Part shown: in pieces, positions 24,586 through 37,300 of the stretch
Layout: each line of letters opens with the position of its first letter
How positions within the stretch are numbered: the stretch's first letter is position 1
From: Phylloscopus collybita
Lineage: Eukaryota > Chordata > Aves > Passeriformes > Phylloscopidae
DNA length: 64,000 bases
Assembly (NCBI GenBank): GCA_027886175.1
Contig: JAJNNQ010000003.1
Span: 27,631,501 to 27,695,500, forward strand
Reading direction: 5' to 3'
Made by a program: the position numbers and the translations under genes
The notes under the pieces: model-generated
The model's input: the letters and a program-made list of their open reading frames with translations, nothing else
Database searches by the model: none
What the model was told of the DNA's origin: nothing

Positions 24586-24918
24586 GCATGCAGAGCTGTT
24601 TTCCTGATGGGGCTCCCTGGAATGCAGCTGGGCTGTGCAGGCTGGGCTCTGCAGAGCTGTTCCCCTGCTCAGGGTCCCTGGGATGTGCAGGCTGGGCTGT
24701 GCAGAGCTGTTTCCCTGCTCAGGGTCCCTGGGATGTGCAGGCTGGGCTCTGCAGAGCTCTTTTCCTGCTCAGGGTCCCTGGGATGTGCAGGCTGGGCTGT
24801 GCAGAGCTGTTTCCCTGCTCAGGGTCCCTGGGATGTGCAGGCTGGGCTGTGCAGAGCTCTTTTCCTGCTCAGGGTCCCTGGGATGTGCAGGCTGGGCTGT
24901 GCAGAGCTGTTTCCCTGC
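24586..24918. repeat. Minisatellite B, 50 bp unit, about six copies
   Basis: Units begin agggtccctggg at 24671, 24721, 24771, 24821 and 24871 with exact 50 bp spacing. A diverged leading unit lies at about 24606-24670. The core (gatgtgcaggctgggct, cagagc, ccctgct) is shared with minisatellite A. This is the paralogous array with a 1 bp longer unit. Confidence 0.93.
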
Positions 24919-25423
24919 TGGAGTTCCCCAGGCTGCTGAGGGGCACCAGAGGGACGTGCAGGGTGCTCAGCAGATTTCGCTGTGGGACACAATGAAGGGA
25001 GATGTGGAGTAGTGATTTTAGAAGGCTGCTGGACTCCTGAGGAGGAGCTACAGGTTTATTTTCTAAACCTCTTTTATACTTTCTACAAACGTGCCCACCT
25101 TAGAGGTGGGACCCCTGGAACCATTGGTCGCTCACAGAGACCACCATGCAAAGTCCCTCTTCCAAAGCCTGTGGAAAACAAGATAGTTTACAGAGAGTGA
25201 CCTTGTTTACCAGTTTCGGTCCCTGGGAAGAGAATTTCTTAAAACCAAAACATGGCAGGCACGAATCGTAGCAACAAGCAGAGGCTCGTGGGGAGCATGG
25301 ACAGTTCTCCACTGGGCAGGTGGGGAGCACAGGCTGCCCTGGGGTGTGCAGCCAAGCAGGTGCATGATCCCCTTCCAGGAGTGGCCCCAGCTGACCCAAG
25401 GGAGGTTCCAAGAAATTGCAGAT
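24919..25423. repeat. Flank of GC-rich interspersed repeat, copy B, interrupted by an LTR
   Basis: 24919-24973 and 25277-25423 together match the copy A flank (22139-22337) with few differences. The match stops at gtgctcagcag, is interrupted by 24974-25276, and resumes at agcagaggctcgtgg. Homology to copy A ends at about 25423 (gaaattgcagatt). Confidence 0.85.
24974..25276 (-). mobile_element. Solo LTR (about 303 bp) inserted in repeat copy B
   Basis: The uninterrupted paralogue at 22139-22337 serves as an empty site. Relative to it, 303 bp are inserted and flanked by a perfect 5 bp duplication, agcag (24969-24973 and 25277-25281). On the minus strand the insert begins TGTTGCTACG. It carries a TATA box (tataaaag, plus-strand 25071-25078) followed by AATAAA (plus-strand TTTATT at 25055-25060), in the order of a retroviral U3-R-U5. 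The far end (plus-strand atttcgctg) is not a clean CA. It is not related to the three-copy LTR family at 4825, 13867 and 28373. Confidence 0.8.
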
Positions 25424-28372
25424 TCTCCCAGATGCATGCCAGGCCTGCATGGACAAAGCTGAAAAATGGGGCATTTCACAGACTGGTTCTAAGCACCACG
25501 TGCTTCTCAGACCAAGAACTTTGGTTTCAGTCTTTTCCTGAGCATTCCAATGTAAAGCACAAAAATCTGATGTTTTTCATTAGAAGATGCCAAGAGCCTA
25601 AGACATATGCTCTGTAAGATTTATATGGAGGCTGTTTCCAGCTGTTTCATAAAAGCATGTTCCAATGCAATGGCTTGTAATCAGCACTAGGACTTCAGGC
25701 TGTTTAATTCACTGTGATTTGATTAATACTTCTTAGAGGCAGACTGGCGTGATAGAGTGATTAGACCAAGCCATCCAGCAGTTTTGGAAAGCCCAGCTTA
25801 CTCATCTGTAATTTTAACTCATTACAATAGCTTTATAAATTAGATTTTTTAAATAAATTTCCAACTTGACAGAATTAAAATTTATTTGCCAGTGTAGTAC
25901 ATTTTATAATTTTCTTTTCCTGGCTTCACTGCTTCACATTGCACTCCATTGCTACAGTGGAATACATGCAGTGAAAAAATTGGCTTCCTGTGTTTAGAAG
26001 ACAAAGGTAGTGTCTGAAACAGCAGCATAACAAATTGCACACCACGTTCATTTATTTCATTATTTTGTTGCTTGTGAAATGGCCAGCCATGAAGTACGAC
26101 CTGCTGCCAAATGACCAGGTTGTATTCCAGAGTTTGGAAGGAATTTTTTGCTTCCTTGTAGAATATTTGTGTTTTGCAGTGAGGCCCAGTACAGATACTG
26201 AAAGATGATTTGGAAGAAAAGACATGTGTCTGTGTCCCTAAGCTGAATTGAAATCAGGTGACAAGATGACCAGCAAGTGTTGTTGAAATCTCAGGAACAA
26301 CCGAGCTGAGACTTCAAGGGTGCAAATTCCCTTCAAAACAATGCTTGATGTGTTTATGTGTTGAAATTTAGGGAAATGCAGGTAAAGTGAGGGTCTACCC
26401 ACTTCACGTCACCAAGCTGTCTGCACTTGCATTATCTTATGTTCCAGAATGTATAAGAAAAAATAAAAGTTACTGAGTACTCTATGTGGGCATCCACAGT
26501 TGGACATCTGCATTTTTCTTGAAAGCACTTGAGCCCAGTTGCAGGAGCCTTGAATTGCAGAATTTATGAAATGTTGTGTTTCCAGGAGGCATTTTCTTTG
26601 AAAAATATAACTGCCTAAAGGAGTAATTACACTGGCTACACATTATTGTGCTCTTTGTGTGTGTAGTGCCCCAAAATGTTTGGTTTTGCTCTGTCAAAGT
26701 GCCCTTGCTTTAGTTAAACATGAGGATTGCTCACTCATTGGGGTGCACCTGGGGCATCCTGCATGATGCAGTTCCGGATTGCAAAAGAGAAATAGCGTGG
26801 AACAGTTCTCCACAAAGTGCCAGGTATTCATCCTGTAGGTTTGGCCATGTGAAGTCTCTCAAAACCAGGTTTTGTTTTCTAAGAAATGTCAGCTGCATCA
26901 TGTAGTATCACATGCTAATGAGCAGGTCAGGGGCTTGGCAAGCTGCTTTTCCATGAAAGGCAGGGCTGCATAAGACTATTGGTGGCTGGTGTTTGTTCAG
27001 TAAAATTTTCAGTCTTCCAATTTATTTACTTTCCATTTTGGTTTCAGTTCATTTAACCTTCAGAAAACATTTGTACTGTCTGTAGCTTACAAAAGGAAGG
27101 CTCCCTCCAGCAGCCTCTTGCTGCATTTATCTCTTGCTGTGGAGCTACAATGTCTGCAGTAATAAATGTATCTGTTTGAAATAGAAGTGATTAAGTGTTT
27201 GTTGAAATGTCTTCTGGAACAAAACATTAGCTTTTGCTTTCAAAGGGCAGATATTGCACCAGATAGCATTTAACCTGGCCAAGGACAAAGTGTAATGTTT
27301 AAACATCACTTCTGCTTGCTTCTGTGAAAAAGCAAGGATATCTGCATTCAAGCACTTCCATTTCTTAATACATCAAAACAAGGCTCTCTCCAGAACTGAA
27401 AGTACCATTGCTGTAACTATTGCTTTGTTTTTCAAACAGCCCACTCATCCTACCAGTTTGTCGTGATTTATTCCTTTGAAATTTTAAATCTGAAAGATAC
27501 AACAACAATAATTGGGCAGACATTGCTATTTGCACACCTGACCTCTGTCTCTAGAGGCGTGGGTTCATCCAGCTGTACATTTGTGAACTAAAGCTGAATT
27601 TGGCCAGCCCACAGTAATCCCTGGCTGTCCAGCTCAGAAGTTCATATGTGATTTGACACTAATGTTGTGTCCTGAAAGTATGTTGTAACTGTGGCTGTTG
27701 CTTTCTGAAGCTGATGGGTGTCAGGGAAACCATAAAGATCCTCATTTTCCCACCATCTGGGAAAAAGCTCAAGGCCAAAAGATGAAGAGTGGAGAAGAGG
27801 TGAGTTCCCTGCCCAAACTGTAGACTGCTGGTCCCTCTGTGTAGCACAGAGCACAACCCAGGTCCTTTTAGCACTGTTGAGGTCCTGGCAGGTTGCACAG
27901 AACTTTCTAAGTACTGATTAGATAGATAAGTTGATAATGGCAATTATTGGTAATACCTCATCAATCCAGTGACTAAGGGCTGTATTTTTTCTTAATCTGA
28001 ACCTAATAGGGATCCCCAGTAACTATGCCAGTACATCCTATGTGTGTCTTACATGAAATGCTGTATTTTCAACAGTAGGTAAGAATTACAGTAGATAAGA
28101 AATAAGTAGATAACATTAAGAATCTAATATTATGTATTAGCAAATGGGAAAATACAGATCAAATACCAAATTGTCTGATTTTTCTATTTTCTATCCATGT
28201 CTTGTTTTCAGAGTGTGCTTCAAGAAGCCTCTATTTATCATATATATTTTGCAAATATGCCAAGAGTATTTACCAACATTGTTTAGGCTTTCATTAATGT
28301 TAAAGATGTAGAAATTGCAGTAACATTGTTTCCTATAAGTGAATTAAAACCATGTAAAATCTTGTCTTGGTT
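25424..28372. other. CLSTN2: CLSTN2 intron segment, no recognised feature
   Basis: AT-rich intronic DNA with scattered short open frames. I see no repeat family, exon or RNA gene that I can support. Confidence 0.6.
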
Positions 28373-29100
28373 TGGGAAGACAGGTGTCTGCCAGGGAAAG
28401 CTGGAGTTTCCCCTGGAATGGAGAATGTAAACCCCCTCCCTCCAAATTATTATAATTTTGCAATTAAGGGCTTTCAGGCAAAGATTTGGGAATAGGAGTA
28501 ACAGTTCTTTACTAGGAATATTAAAAATACAAATGCAGTAGTACAAAAAAACCAAGCATGCAAACAAACAAAAATCCTAGAAGCCCTGACAGAGTCAGAA
28601 ATATGACCTGACACCCTGTTGGTGGGGGTGTTGGAAGCAGTCCAAATAAATCTTCCTGGAGAAACAGATCAGAGATGATCCCATAGAAAGGGTTCAGTGG
28701 TGGTGCAATGGGTCCTGCCTGCCTCTGGAATCCAGTGGAAAACAGGCTGCCTGGTGTTCCTGGGTCTCAGTTTTTATCCAGGTAGGAATGCATGGCTCCT
28801 CCCATGGGGTGGAGCCTCTCCCAATGGGATGATGGAATTGCATCAGTCATGTGGTGAGCCTCAATGGCCCATTAGCAGAAGAAATCCCCCTGGAGGGAGG
28901 ATGGGTTGTGGAAGAGACAAGGAGCACTGCCCCATCTGGTTTCAACAGCTGGCCCATTAGCAGAAGACACCCACCCCCTCCCCCCTGGAGTTATGAGGAA
29001 TGGGTTATACAAGAGATACAAAGAAAACACCTCCCCAAATGGTTTCAACAGATGGGAAATAGAATAAATATGGGGTTTTTTGGTTACATAACCCACAACA
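28373..29100 (-). mobile_element. Solo LTR, copy 3, ending 54 bp before a CLSTN2 acceptor
   Basis: 728 bp from tgtcttggtttggg (28373) to taacccacaaca (29100), with TG...CA ends. The flanking 5-mers aatct (28368-28372) and gatct (29101-29105) match at four of five positions, fitting an old target duplication. Internal blocks are colinear with copies 1 and 2, including the partial internal duplication (ggcccattagcag twice). A TATA-like ggataaaaac lies on the minus strand near 28769-28780. The sense of the LTR opposes CLSTN2. Only 54 bp of older intron remain between it and the exon at 29155. Confidence 0.87.
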
Positions 29101-29154
29101 GATCTAAAAATTGTTACCCACAAGAGCTGATGAATACTTTGCTGTGTCTCCCAG

Positions 29155-29317
29155 ATCTGTGACAAGGAGTGGCACTACTACGTGGTCAATGTGGAGTTCC
29201 CTGTGGTGACGCTGTACATGGACGGGACCACCTACGAGCCCTACCTGGTGACCAACGACTGGCCCATCCACCCCTCCCACATCGCCATGCAGCTCACTGT
29301 GGGGGCTTGCTGGCAAG
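29155..29317 (+). CDS. CLSTN2: CLSTN2 coding exon (LNS domain, third part)
   Basis: 163 bp exon entering in phase 0 and leaving in phase 1. It encodes ICDKEWHYYVVNVEFPVVTL, then YMDGTTYEPYLVTNDWPIHP, then SHIAMQLTVGACWQ. This is the core of the calsyntenin LNS domain, highly conserved among calsyntenins 1-3. The acceptor is gctgtgtctcccag (29141-29154). The donor is caag|gtaaag (29314-29323). The exon is GC-rich, unlike its AT-rich intron. The upstream intron is 25.4 kb, the longest in the window. A solo LTR stops 54 bp before the acceptor, so the branch point must lie within 29101-29140, with gagctgatg (29126-29134) a plausible site. The last base, g, combines with ga of the next exon to give Gly. 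Confidence 0.96.
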
Positions 29318-32300
29318 GTAAAGCACCAGCCAACAGACAGCACAGTCAGCAGTTCAGCCTAAGAAAGGATCTGACTTGTCTCACTGATTGCATAGGAAGT
29401 AAACTGCTGAAAGATTGATGGTATGAAATGAGGTGTAAATCCAGAGTTGTTAGTGAGTCCAGTCTCAGGATAAAATGGACAGGACAGTAACAGGCTTTGC
29501 ATTTTCATCACGTGAAGAGGTATTGGATACAGTTTGTCTATTCAGTGTGAAAGATTGTCTTATCTTTTGTCTTCACTTCTTTTAATTGCTTCCCTTGTTC
29601 TCCAGCCTTAAGCAAACTGTCTAGATATTAAAGAACTCCAGCTATCTCTTTTCAGTCCCTGCCTCAGATTTCTTTTATAACTCATGGGCCGGTCCTATGC
29701 TCTTCACATTGGATGTATCTCACCAGCAATTTCAGTAATTTACTTGATTCACCCTGTTATATACCAGAGGTAAAAGTGAGAGAAAAATAAATCCAAAAGT
29801 CCAAACCCCCGAGTCATACCTTAATGGGCGTTTGCTTAAATATTGCCTTTCTCTGTTTTCTACCCTTTATAATCCCATACTTCTCATTCTTTTCACCTGG
29901 TTTTTACACCACTTTTGTTTTCTGTTCTCTGCCTTACCCCTGAAGTGCTCCTCTTTCTCTGCTTGTCTGTTTTGGTGAAGTTGTCTCCATTACCCCTCCA
30001 CATTGATTCTCTATTTATACTGTCTATTTTTCCACTATTAGTATGAAGTGGAGAAAACTGTAATTAGGAAAAAATGCTTCAGCATAGACTGTGTTTCTTC
30101 CCCACTCTTTCATGTGGCCTCACTTTCTCCATTATCACCTTGTTTGCCAATATGACCTCTGCTTATTTGCAAAATTTGGACATCTTATGCATAGCAGGGC
30201 TGTGCAGTATAATAGTACTCAAAGCAAATCCAGCTGTTAGATTATGAGTGGGGTAAAGATCCAATCTTTACTTTGATGACAACATGCAGAATGAAGCTGC
30301 ACTAACCCTGAAAACAAAATTTGGTAAGTTTACACTATAGATCATTATGGGAGGTGTGATAAGCTGGCCTGCATTGCACTAATCCCCTATACTTGTAAGA
30401 GTATAGACTGTTTCTTGTCTAGCTGGTGTTTGCATGGGTTGATTTTTTGTTATGCAGTATTGCTGCAGTACTTTAAGATCAAAGCTCCAGAGTTAGCAAA
30501 TGCAAATGTCATTTGTAAATTTAGTTCTTTCCAGACATGAGCAAATGCCATAGAGGCTGTGAACAGTCGTGGAGTACTGCCTTCTGAAAAATCACCATTT
30601 CTTTGTACCTGTACTAAAAAAAAATATTTTAATCCCTTCATATTTATACAAGGTTCTTCTTTATTGGTCAACATAAATGTTTTGGTGCATTATCTGTATT
30701 CTTATCTTCATTCATTCACACTCAGTGTTTCTGTTACTCTCTAAAAGCAGTCTATGGTGTTTAGGGGTTTTTCCTAAAAGTCTTGGTATTGCTGGGGAAT
30801 CCAGTCCCCTCAGCCCTCACCTGAATCTCATGTTAATCATGCTTCAGGTGCCAGGAGCAGTTCAGCTGTCTGTGGAACAAGCCCTCTCTAAGTACAAGCT
30901 GTGCCAGCTTTGCCACAGCCCTGTGTCTGTGGGGTTCCTCTGCCCCCAAGGCAGCTGAGACCAACAACAATAATCTTGTTGCCTTTGCACCTCTGTCTTC
31001 TTGCCTCAAATTGGGAAAAGAAGGAATTAAGGCAAAGCTGCTCACATAGGCTTGCAATGCATTCAGACCGTGGACTGTATTTCATATTTAAGCTGTTAAA
31101 CAAATAAAAAGTTACAATTGTTTTCAAACATTTTTATTTTTGCCAGGGATGATTTGATGGCAAATTAATGGCTTAGGATAGGATTCTTCCTCCTTTTTGA
31201 TGAAACATCTGATTTAAACTACTAAAATCATACAGCTGCAGTTAATACTAACTGCAATATGATGGTATTGGTCTTTTAATAGTAAGAGAATTGGAGCTCC
31301 TCAAAAGTAGAAACAAATTTTCCACCTCATGAAAATGCTAAGATTTAGTAATACAGTGTGCTAAAGATTCTGATAGACTATCATGTGTCAGACAAAAAGA
31401 TAAACTTTTCGGTTATATGAAACAAGATTTCAAGATACTGCTTTTGACAAAGCTTATCATTTAGTACATTTGTTTTGATCACCTGAAACTATTTGAAATG
31501 AATGGTGTGGAAAGTCACTTTGTTAATGATTCAGCACTGTATCTCAGTCTGTGAAACAGTAATTAATCAACATAGAAAACCAATCTATTCTAGTCAAACC
31601 ATAAATTTTTAAAGTTTGTACATTTCAAGAAAAAGGGGCTCTATCAAGTAAATATTTCTATATACTAAATAGCTCTATATACTTTCTGTGAAACTGTTAC
31701 AAAGTCTGCTTAGGTTAATACATTTTAGCCAGTAACAATAGTCTGAACCTCTACATCTGCAAAGCATTATAAAGCTGTTTTACAACATCCTGTGATTTAT
31801 TTCAGTAAAATATACAGTGATTTTGGTGTCATAAGCCATTCAGGAGTGTCCTCGTTAAGAGGATATGAAGAGTTTCCAGCTCTGGTTTGCTAAGACTGCT
31901 TCCTTTCTTTACATCAAAGCACTGGCAGAAAGGTAGAGTGCTCTGACCTCTTCCTTCAGAAAGGGCAAGACCTTCTTTTCTGTCTTTGCTAAACCACTTT
32001 ACAGTTCCGAGTACTCAGCATCCGTTTGTCAAAGTCAAATGATTTGAAAAACAGTCTCAACTCAGACAAGTAAATGAATCAGAAGAAATAACATTCCTTT
32101 TTTCTCCCCACGTTGACTGATTTGCTGACAGCCAGGAGTCACTGTGGCTGTGGGGCAGCTGAAGGGCTGGCAGGGAGCAGGAAGGGTGCATTCAGAGGAC
32201 AGGGAAAAACCAAGAACAAGAATTGCAATTTGCTCTGTTAGCACTAATGGGAAAATCTGGTGCTGCTAATGAGGGATTTACCCCCTTGTAGGTGAACACG

Positions 32301-33057
32301 TTCAGTTCTGGTCTGGAAACAGGGAATTGTTCTGCTGCTTCTGTAGGAGCCTGAGTGTCCTCTCTAGTGGGAGTGCCTCTGAGCCCTGGTCTGCCCAGCA
32401 CTTACACTGCTCCTCATCCTGGGGTTCTGTAGCAAGCACCATGCCTGCACCTCCTCCTTGTCTTTCTCAGAGTTATATCCTGCAGGAATCCTGGACATGG
32501 AAAATTCTTTTCTTTAAGATTATTACTGCCTAATATTAATATTTCAATGCCTGGGTAACTTTCTCAGACTTTTACAGTCTTGTTTATAGCATCCATTATG
32601 AAAAGTTAGGTTGTTTTTTATTTCTACCTTCAGCTGATCAAGTGAAATATAGGAGCAGTTTAAGATCAGTGCTGTTCTCCTGACCATAACATGAAAACAA
32701 ACCAAATGTGCAATTCCTCAGACTTATGTGACAAATTCAGACTTTACCCTATGGTGTGGTGGCTGTGCCTTGGTTTGTTTGTGGCATAAGCAAATCTCTC
32801 CTACATTTTTACCCTTTCCCTGGCAGTGTAAAAGTCTTGCCTGATTTGTTTGTTCCTGATTTTATGTTAAATTTCTTTAAATAATGTGAATTGAGTGCTA
32901 GGACTCTCCAAAAAGGAGGGAAACAGCCTTTTCCTGAAGGGCAGATTCCTGGAGATAAGCAGGGAGTGAAGATAATTGAAAGAGTAGAAAACCAGTCTTT
33001 AAAAGTGATAGAAGAGACCCTTCCCAGGGTCTGTTAGGCACTGGGCCAAGCCTTAAG

Positions 33058-33078
33058 TTGGGCCAGGAAATGGCCCAA
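33058..33078. repeat. Small inverted repeat (hairpin)
   Basis: ttgggcca and tggcccaa are perfectly complementary around a 5 nt loop, ggaaa. There is no associated gene end, so the function is unknown and chance is possible. Confidence 0.6.
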
Positions 33079-34060
33079 TTACTTAAAACCAAGCCTGGGG
33101 AATGGTTCCCAGCTCTAATAACACTCTGCACATGAGGAAAACTGCATGATTTGTTCTGGCATAATCAGTATGAACTTTATAAAACATAGATACACTTTAT
33201 GTTACTGTGGCATAAAATTCCTTTTTTCAATCTAAAAACATTGGTTCCTTCTTCAGGGATCTTACTAAAAGGAAGATCTAAGCACAGCTTCCTCATAGAT
33301 TTAGGGTCCTTCACAATGGTTAGCCTAGAGTGAATTCTTTTTTGTGCAGTTGATGTTCAGTACTGCAATGCTTGAGTGGGAGTGGTTTATTTGAGGGTGG
33401 GGGTTTAAGCATTATCTTTAGGCTAGTGTTGGTGTTGGTTTGGTTACAGATGACCCAGGAGCAGTGACAGGTAGCACCTAACCCCAGCAGAGTGCCAGCC
33501 TTCATGCATGGCTAATCCCAGCTTTCTGGGAAAAGGTGATGCTGAGCACAGAGCTAAGGAAACTGGGCCCTTAGTGAGGGCAGGAGCAAACATCTGGTAC
33601 AGTTGTTCCTGGAATTAGCCCTTTCTGTATCCTGGTGAGGTTTGACAGCTTTCTCTGCAGGTACATAGGGTTAATTATATAACTTAATATCTTTGAAATT
33701 TTGTTCATATCACTGGTCTCACCAATGATTGTCATGGGTGTGATTTTGATGTAGGTCAGGTTATTTAAGGCCAAAGTACTGCTCTGTCTGTAATGGTGAA
33801 AGAAATTTTCAGGCAGAATTACTCTCTCGGGGTATCTAAAGGACAAAACTGAGTTGCTTGCATGTCTGCCTCCTAGAGCAAGAGAGACACCAAAGAGAAG
33901 AGGAGGGAAGTGGCCCTGTGTCTGAACTGCTTTCTCCCTGAATGGGTTTTAAAGCAGACATGGTCCATTGGGATAGGAGAGAATTCCCCAAGCCTCAGCT
34001 GTGGTTCTCATTACTACTTTTTTTCTTCTTTAGCATAAAAATACTTTTAGATTTGGCCTT

Positions 34061-34340
34061 TGTCCTGGGTTGACAGTGCCTGCTATCCCATATCGTGGAC
34101 TGTGTTGTTATGTCTAACAGCCAAGGCTCTTTACCTTAAGAGTCTCAAGATCTTTGCAAATAATAGAGAGGTGGAGCAAGGCGGGAGAGTCACTCATAAC
34201 TCTGTGGGGATAAAGTGCAGTAGATGATTTTTCTCTGGGTCACTTGAAGAAATCTTCATCACAGCAAGAACAGAATCAGAATTCTTAACTTTCTGTTCTT
34301 ATTCTGCCTTTTAGGTTTTAACATCCTGTTTCGTTCTCCT
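34061..34340 (+). mobile_element. Possible avian LTR-like repeat fragment
   Basis: Starts tgtcctgggttgacag, which resembles the 5' ends of common avian LTRs that open TGTCCTGG. It continues with ctgtgttgttatgtctaacag and cttaagagtctcaagatc-type blocks that look repeat-like. Only one copy lies in the window and the right edge is not defined, so this is a tentative recognition. Confidence 0.35.
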
Positions 34341-37300
34341 GAGCAATGCAAACAAAGCGTGGCTTGTCCTGGAGTGCACTTTACAAGAGCTTACCCCAGG
34401 AAGTTCTCCTCTGAGTTCATTGTTTCTGATTCAGTTTATCTGAGGACATAGCAAATGGACTCTTTTACAGAGTGAGAAACTTCTTTCATTAAACCAAGGT
34501 TTATAGGTTCCCACTCTGATCCCTTTATTGCTATACATTCAGGGACAAAAGCAGACAGACAAAGGGAGCAAGTTACATGAATGTGTAGCCATAATTTTTT
34601 GTACCAGAGGCAGAAGAGAGACTTTCTCATGGTTTCTCTGTAAAGATAAGGTCTTGAGTTCATAACAAGGCATTTTGGGAGGGAAGGAGTTTGTGTGTGG
34701 CTCCTAAAACTCTGTCAGGAAAGAGGTGACACATGTGAATGACTTGTCACAAGGTGTGTTGTGGTTAGCATGGCTGGCAGTAACAGTGCCACCCCTCCAG
34801 CTGTGCAGGAGCCTCACAGCACAGTTCTGCTGGATACTGCATAGAGAGGGTCTTTAGGAGAAGCCTTCAACAGCTACTTTATTATCATGGATACAGCAGA
34901 AGGCTATTGTAGTTCCTGTTTTCTAAGGAATTGCTGTTTTCTATTCTATTTTTCCTTTGCATTCTCCTGCCATTTTCCTCTTTTCTTAACCTATGCTGGA
35001 GAGATCAGGGCTTTCTATAAAGCCCTTCTGTGGAATAACCTTATTATTCTCACATGCCACCCTCTGGTGACACAGAAATCATGCAGTGCAGCCAGAGAAC
35101 TGACTGATCATTCAAGGCAAGAAGCATCTTAAGAGTTAAAAATTGGAGAGGGGTCAGAAAAAGGAGAGCCAGTGTGGGCAGTGTAGCAGCAGCCTGGATC
35201 ACTCAACCTTAGACTTCCTCCAGAAATAAAGGTATTCAGCAAATAAAGATTGCCCCTGCTGTGCATCCAACACCCCTGGCTCATGCCCAGGGGGCTGACA
35301 CAGCCTGCAGACACCTCAGAGGAGTGGCACAAGCACAGCTTAATGCAGGAGCACCAGGGCAGGTCTCAGCACAGTGTGATGCTGGGTGTCTGTGCCCAGT
35401 GCTCTTGCTGCATTGTCCTTCTCATCAAGAGGAAGATTTCAGCACTTCACAGACCCTGGCTGAATTGCAGCTGTAAGAGAACTACAAACACAAATGGAAG
35501 TTTAGGTGGGTGCTTTCTTGGAGACTTGAATTTACATTCAAATCTGTCACCCTAGATATATGTCCCATTGTTAACTGAATTTTAAACTGAATTTCTGCAG
35601 GGAGCACTACTTACCAGCACAAAATTGTTTTTTTGGAGAATAGGTTTTTTGAGAAAACTATTGGCTAAATTGGGGAAAATTGTAGAGTGTTTTTATTATC
35701 CTGAGAAAAATCATCTTCAGTAGTGTAAGTTATACCCACTTTGGGTTTAAGGATGTATTGCACAGAGATTGTTTGGCATTTGGACACTTAAGAGCAGGGA
35801 TCCCTTAATGTTCTCTGAGCTTGTACTTCAGGAAAAGTTTTAAAGCCTAAAGCTGTTTGAGTGAGGTTGTTGGGTTATGATACCTACCCCGAGAAAGGGC
35901 AGACTTAACATGGCCCATGTTTGATGACAAATTTCTGATTAATTTTTATCTGTTATAAAAAAACCCACTAAAACTCATCTGTCCTGAGAAGCTCTGGGAT
36001 TATAAAATGTTATGTCACTAATTGTGGCTACTCCTGAAATCTGTGTTAAATTTTGGCCTGTTTAACAGCCAATCTACTTGTCAGGGAATTAAACCCAGCT
36101 CCCTAAGTTGCCATAATAAAAAGATGGGTTAGATTTGGAGGCTTGGACCTGAGGACTTCAGAGTCAGAATGACTTGTGCCTGCTCCCAGATTTATTCAGT
36201 CTTTATGTTGTAACCCTGAATAATCAATTGTTCTTTAATTATCTGGCTCAGTATAACCAGAGTCTAGAATATCTGAAAAGAATTGCATCGCAGTTGGAAA
36301 GTCTCTCGATTTCACCATTTCCCATGAAAACCTCATTGTGCTTTGACTGCCTTTCTAATTACTTCCTCATTATTAGGATAGGGCAAAAAGCTCTGCAAAA
36401 TCTGTGAGCTCAATAAAGTCACTTGTTTTGACATGCCTGATTGTTCTTTGGAGATTGGTAAGGAATGCAAACAGCACTTTACATCTATGTAGTCAAACCA
36501 ACAACTGTAAAATTCAATGCTAATCAAATTCTGTCACACTTTATATCAACTCAATGCAAAATGAAAAACAAAAGTGTCATGGAAACAGGCTCTGCTTCTT
36601 TAATGAATGCATTTTAACCCCATAAGTTCCAAACCTTGGGACTCTTCAGTTTCCCCTGGACTCTCCAATGCTGTATCTAACAGATGTAACATGTCTAGCA
36701 GAACCTCTCTGTGGCTGCAACCAGAGGTGACTGCTAGGTGCCAGTTCTTAACCCCCTAAAATTGTTGCTCATCTGGCAGTCTTCAACTGTTTATAACAGA
36801 ACATTTCTTTTCCTCCGTGTGTGCGAGGTGTCACCCCCACTGAGCTGTCCCCAAGGCAGACAGACATCTGCAGCATGCTCAGCTGCTAGGTTGCTCTCCT
36901 CCATTTGATCTGGTGTGTTTGAAATTCCAGGCAGCAGCTGTAACTGTGCCTGTGCCTATCTAGGTCTGTGCCAGGCACTGGTATTGTAAAGTCTTACAGC
37001 CTGATTGCTCCCCCCTGAGGGGCCTGTGGGGTAACCTGTGTGTCCTGCTGGGTGAGCCTGTCCCTGCCTGTGCTCCCTGCTGGGCTTGCTGTGAGCTCAG
37101 CCCCAGCTGTAAATGGCACAGGAGGGAACCAGCACTCACAAGGGCTCAGAGGCTTGTAGGCTACTTGTGGGAGGGGAACAGCTTGGCCCCAGTGTAGGAG
37201 ATACCTCTAAGCTGCAGCTGATATCATGGGACACTACCCCTCAGCATACCCTGACAGCTCTAGTTATCTAGATAATTCCAGCAGCAAAAGAGATCAGAAC

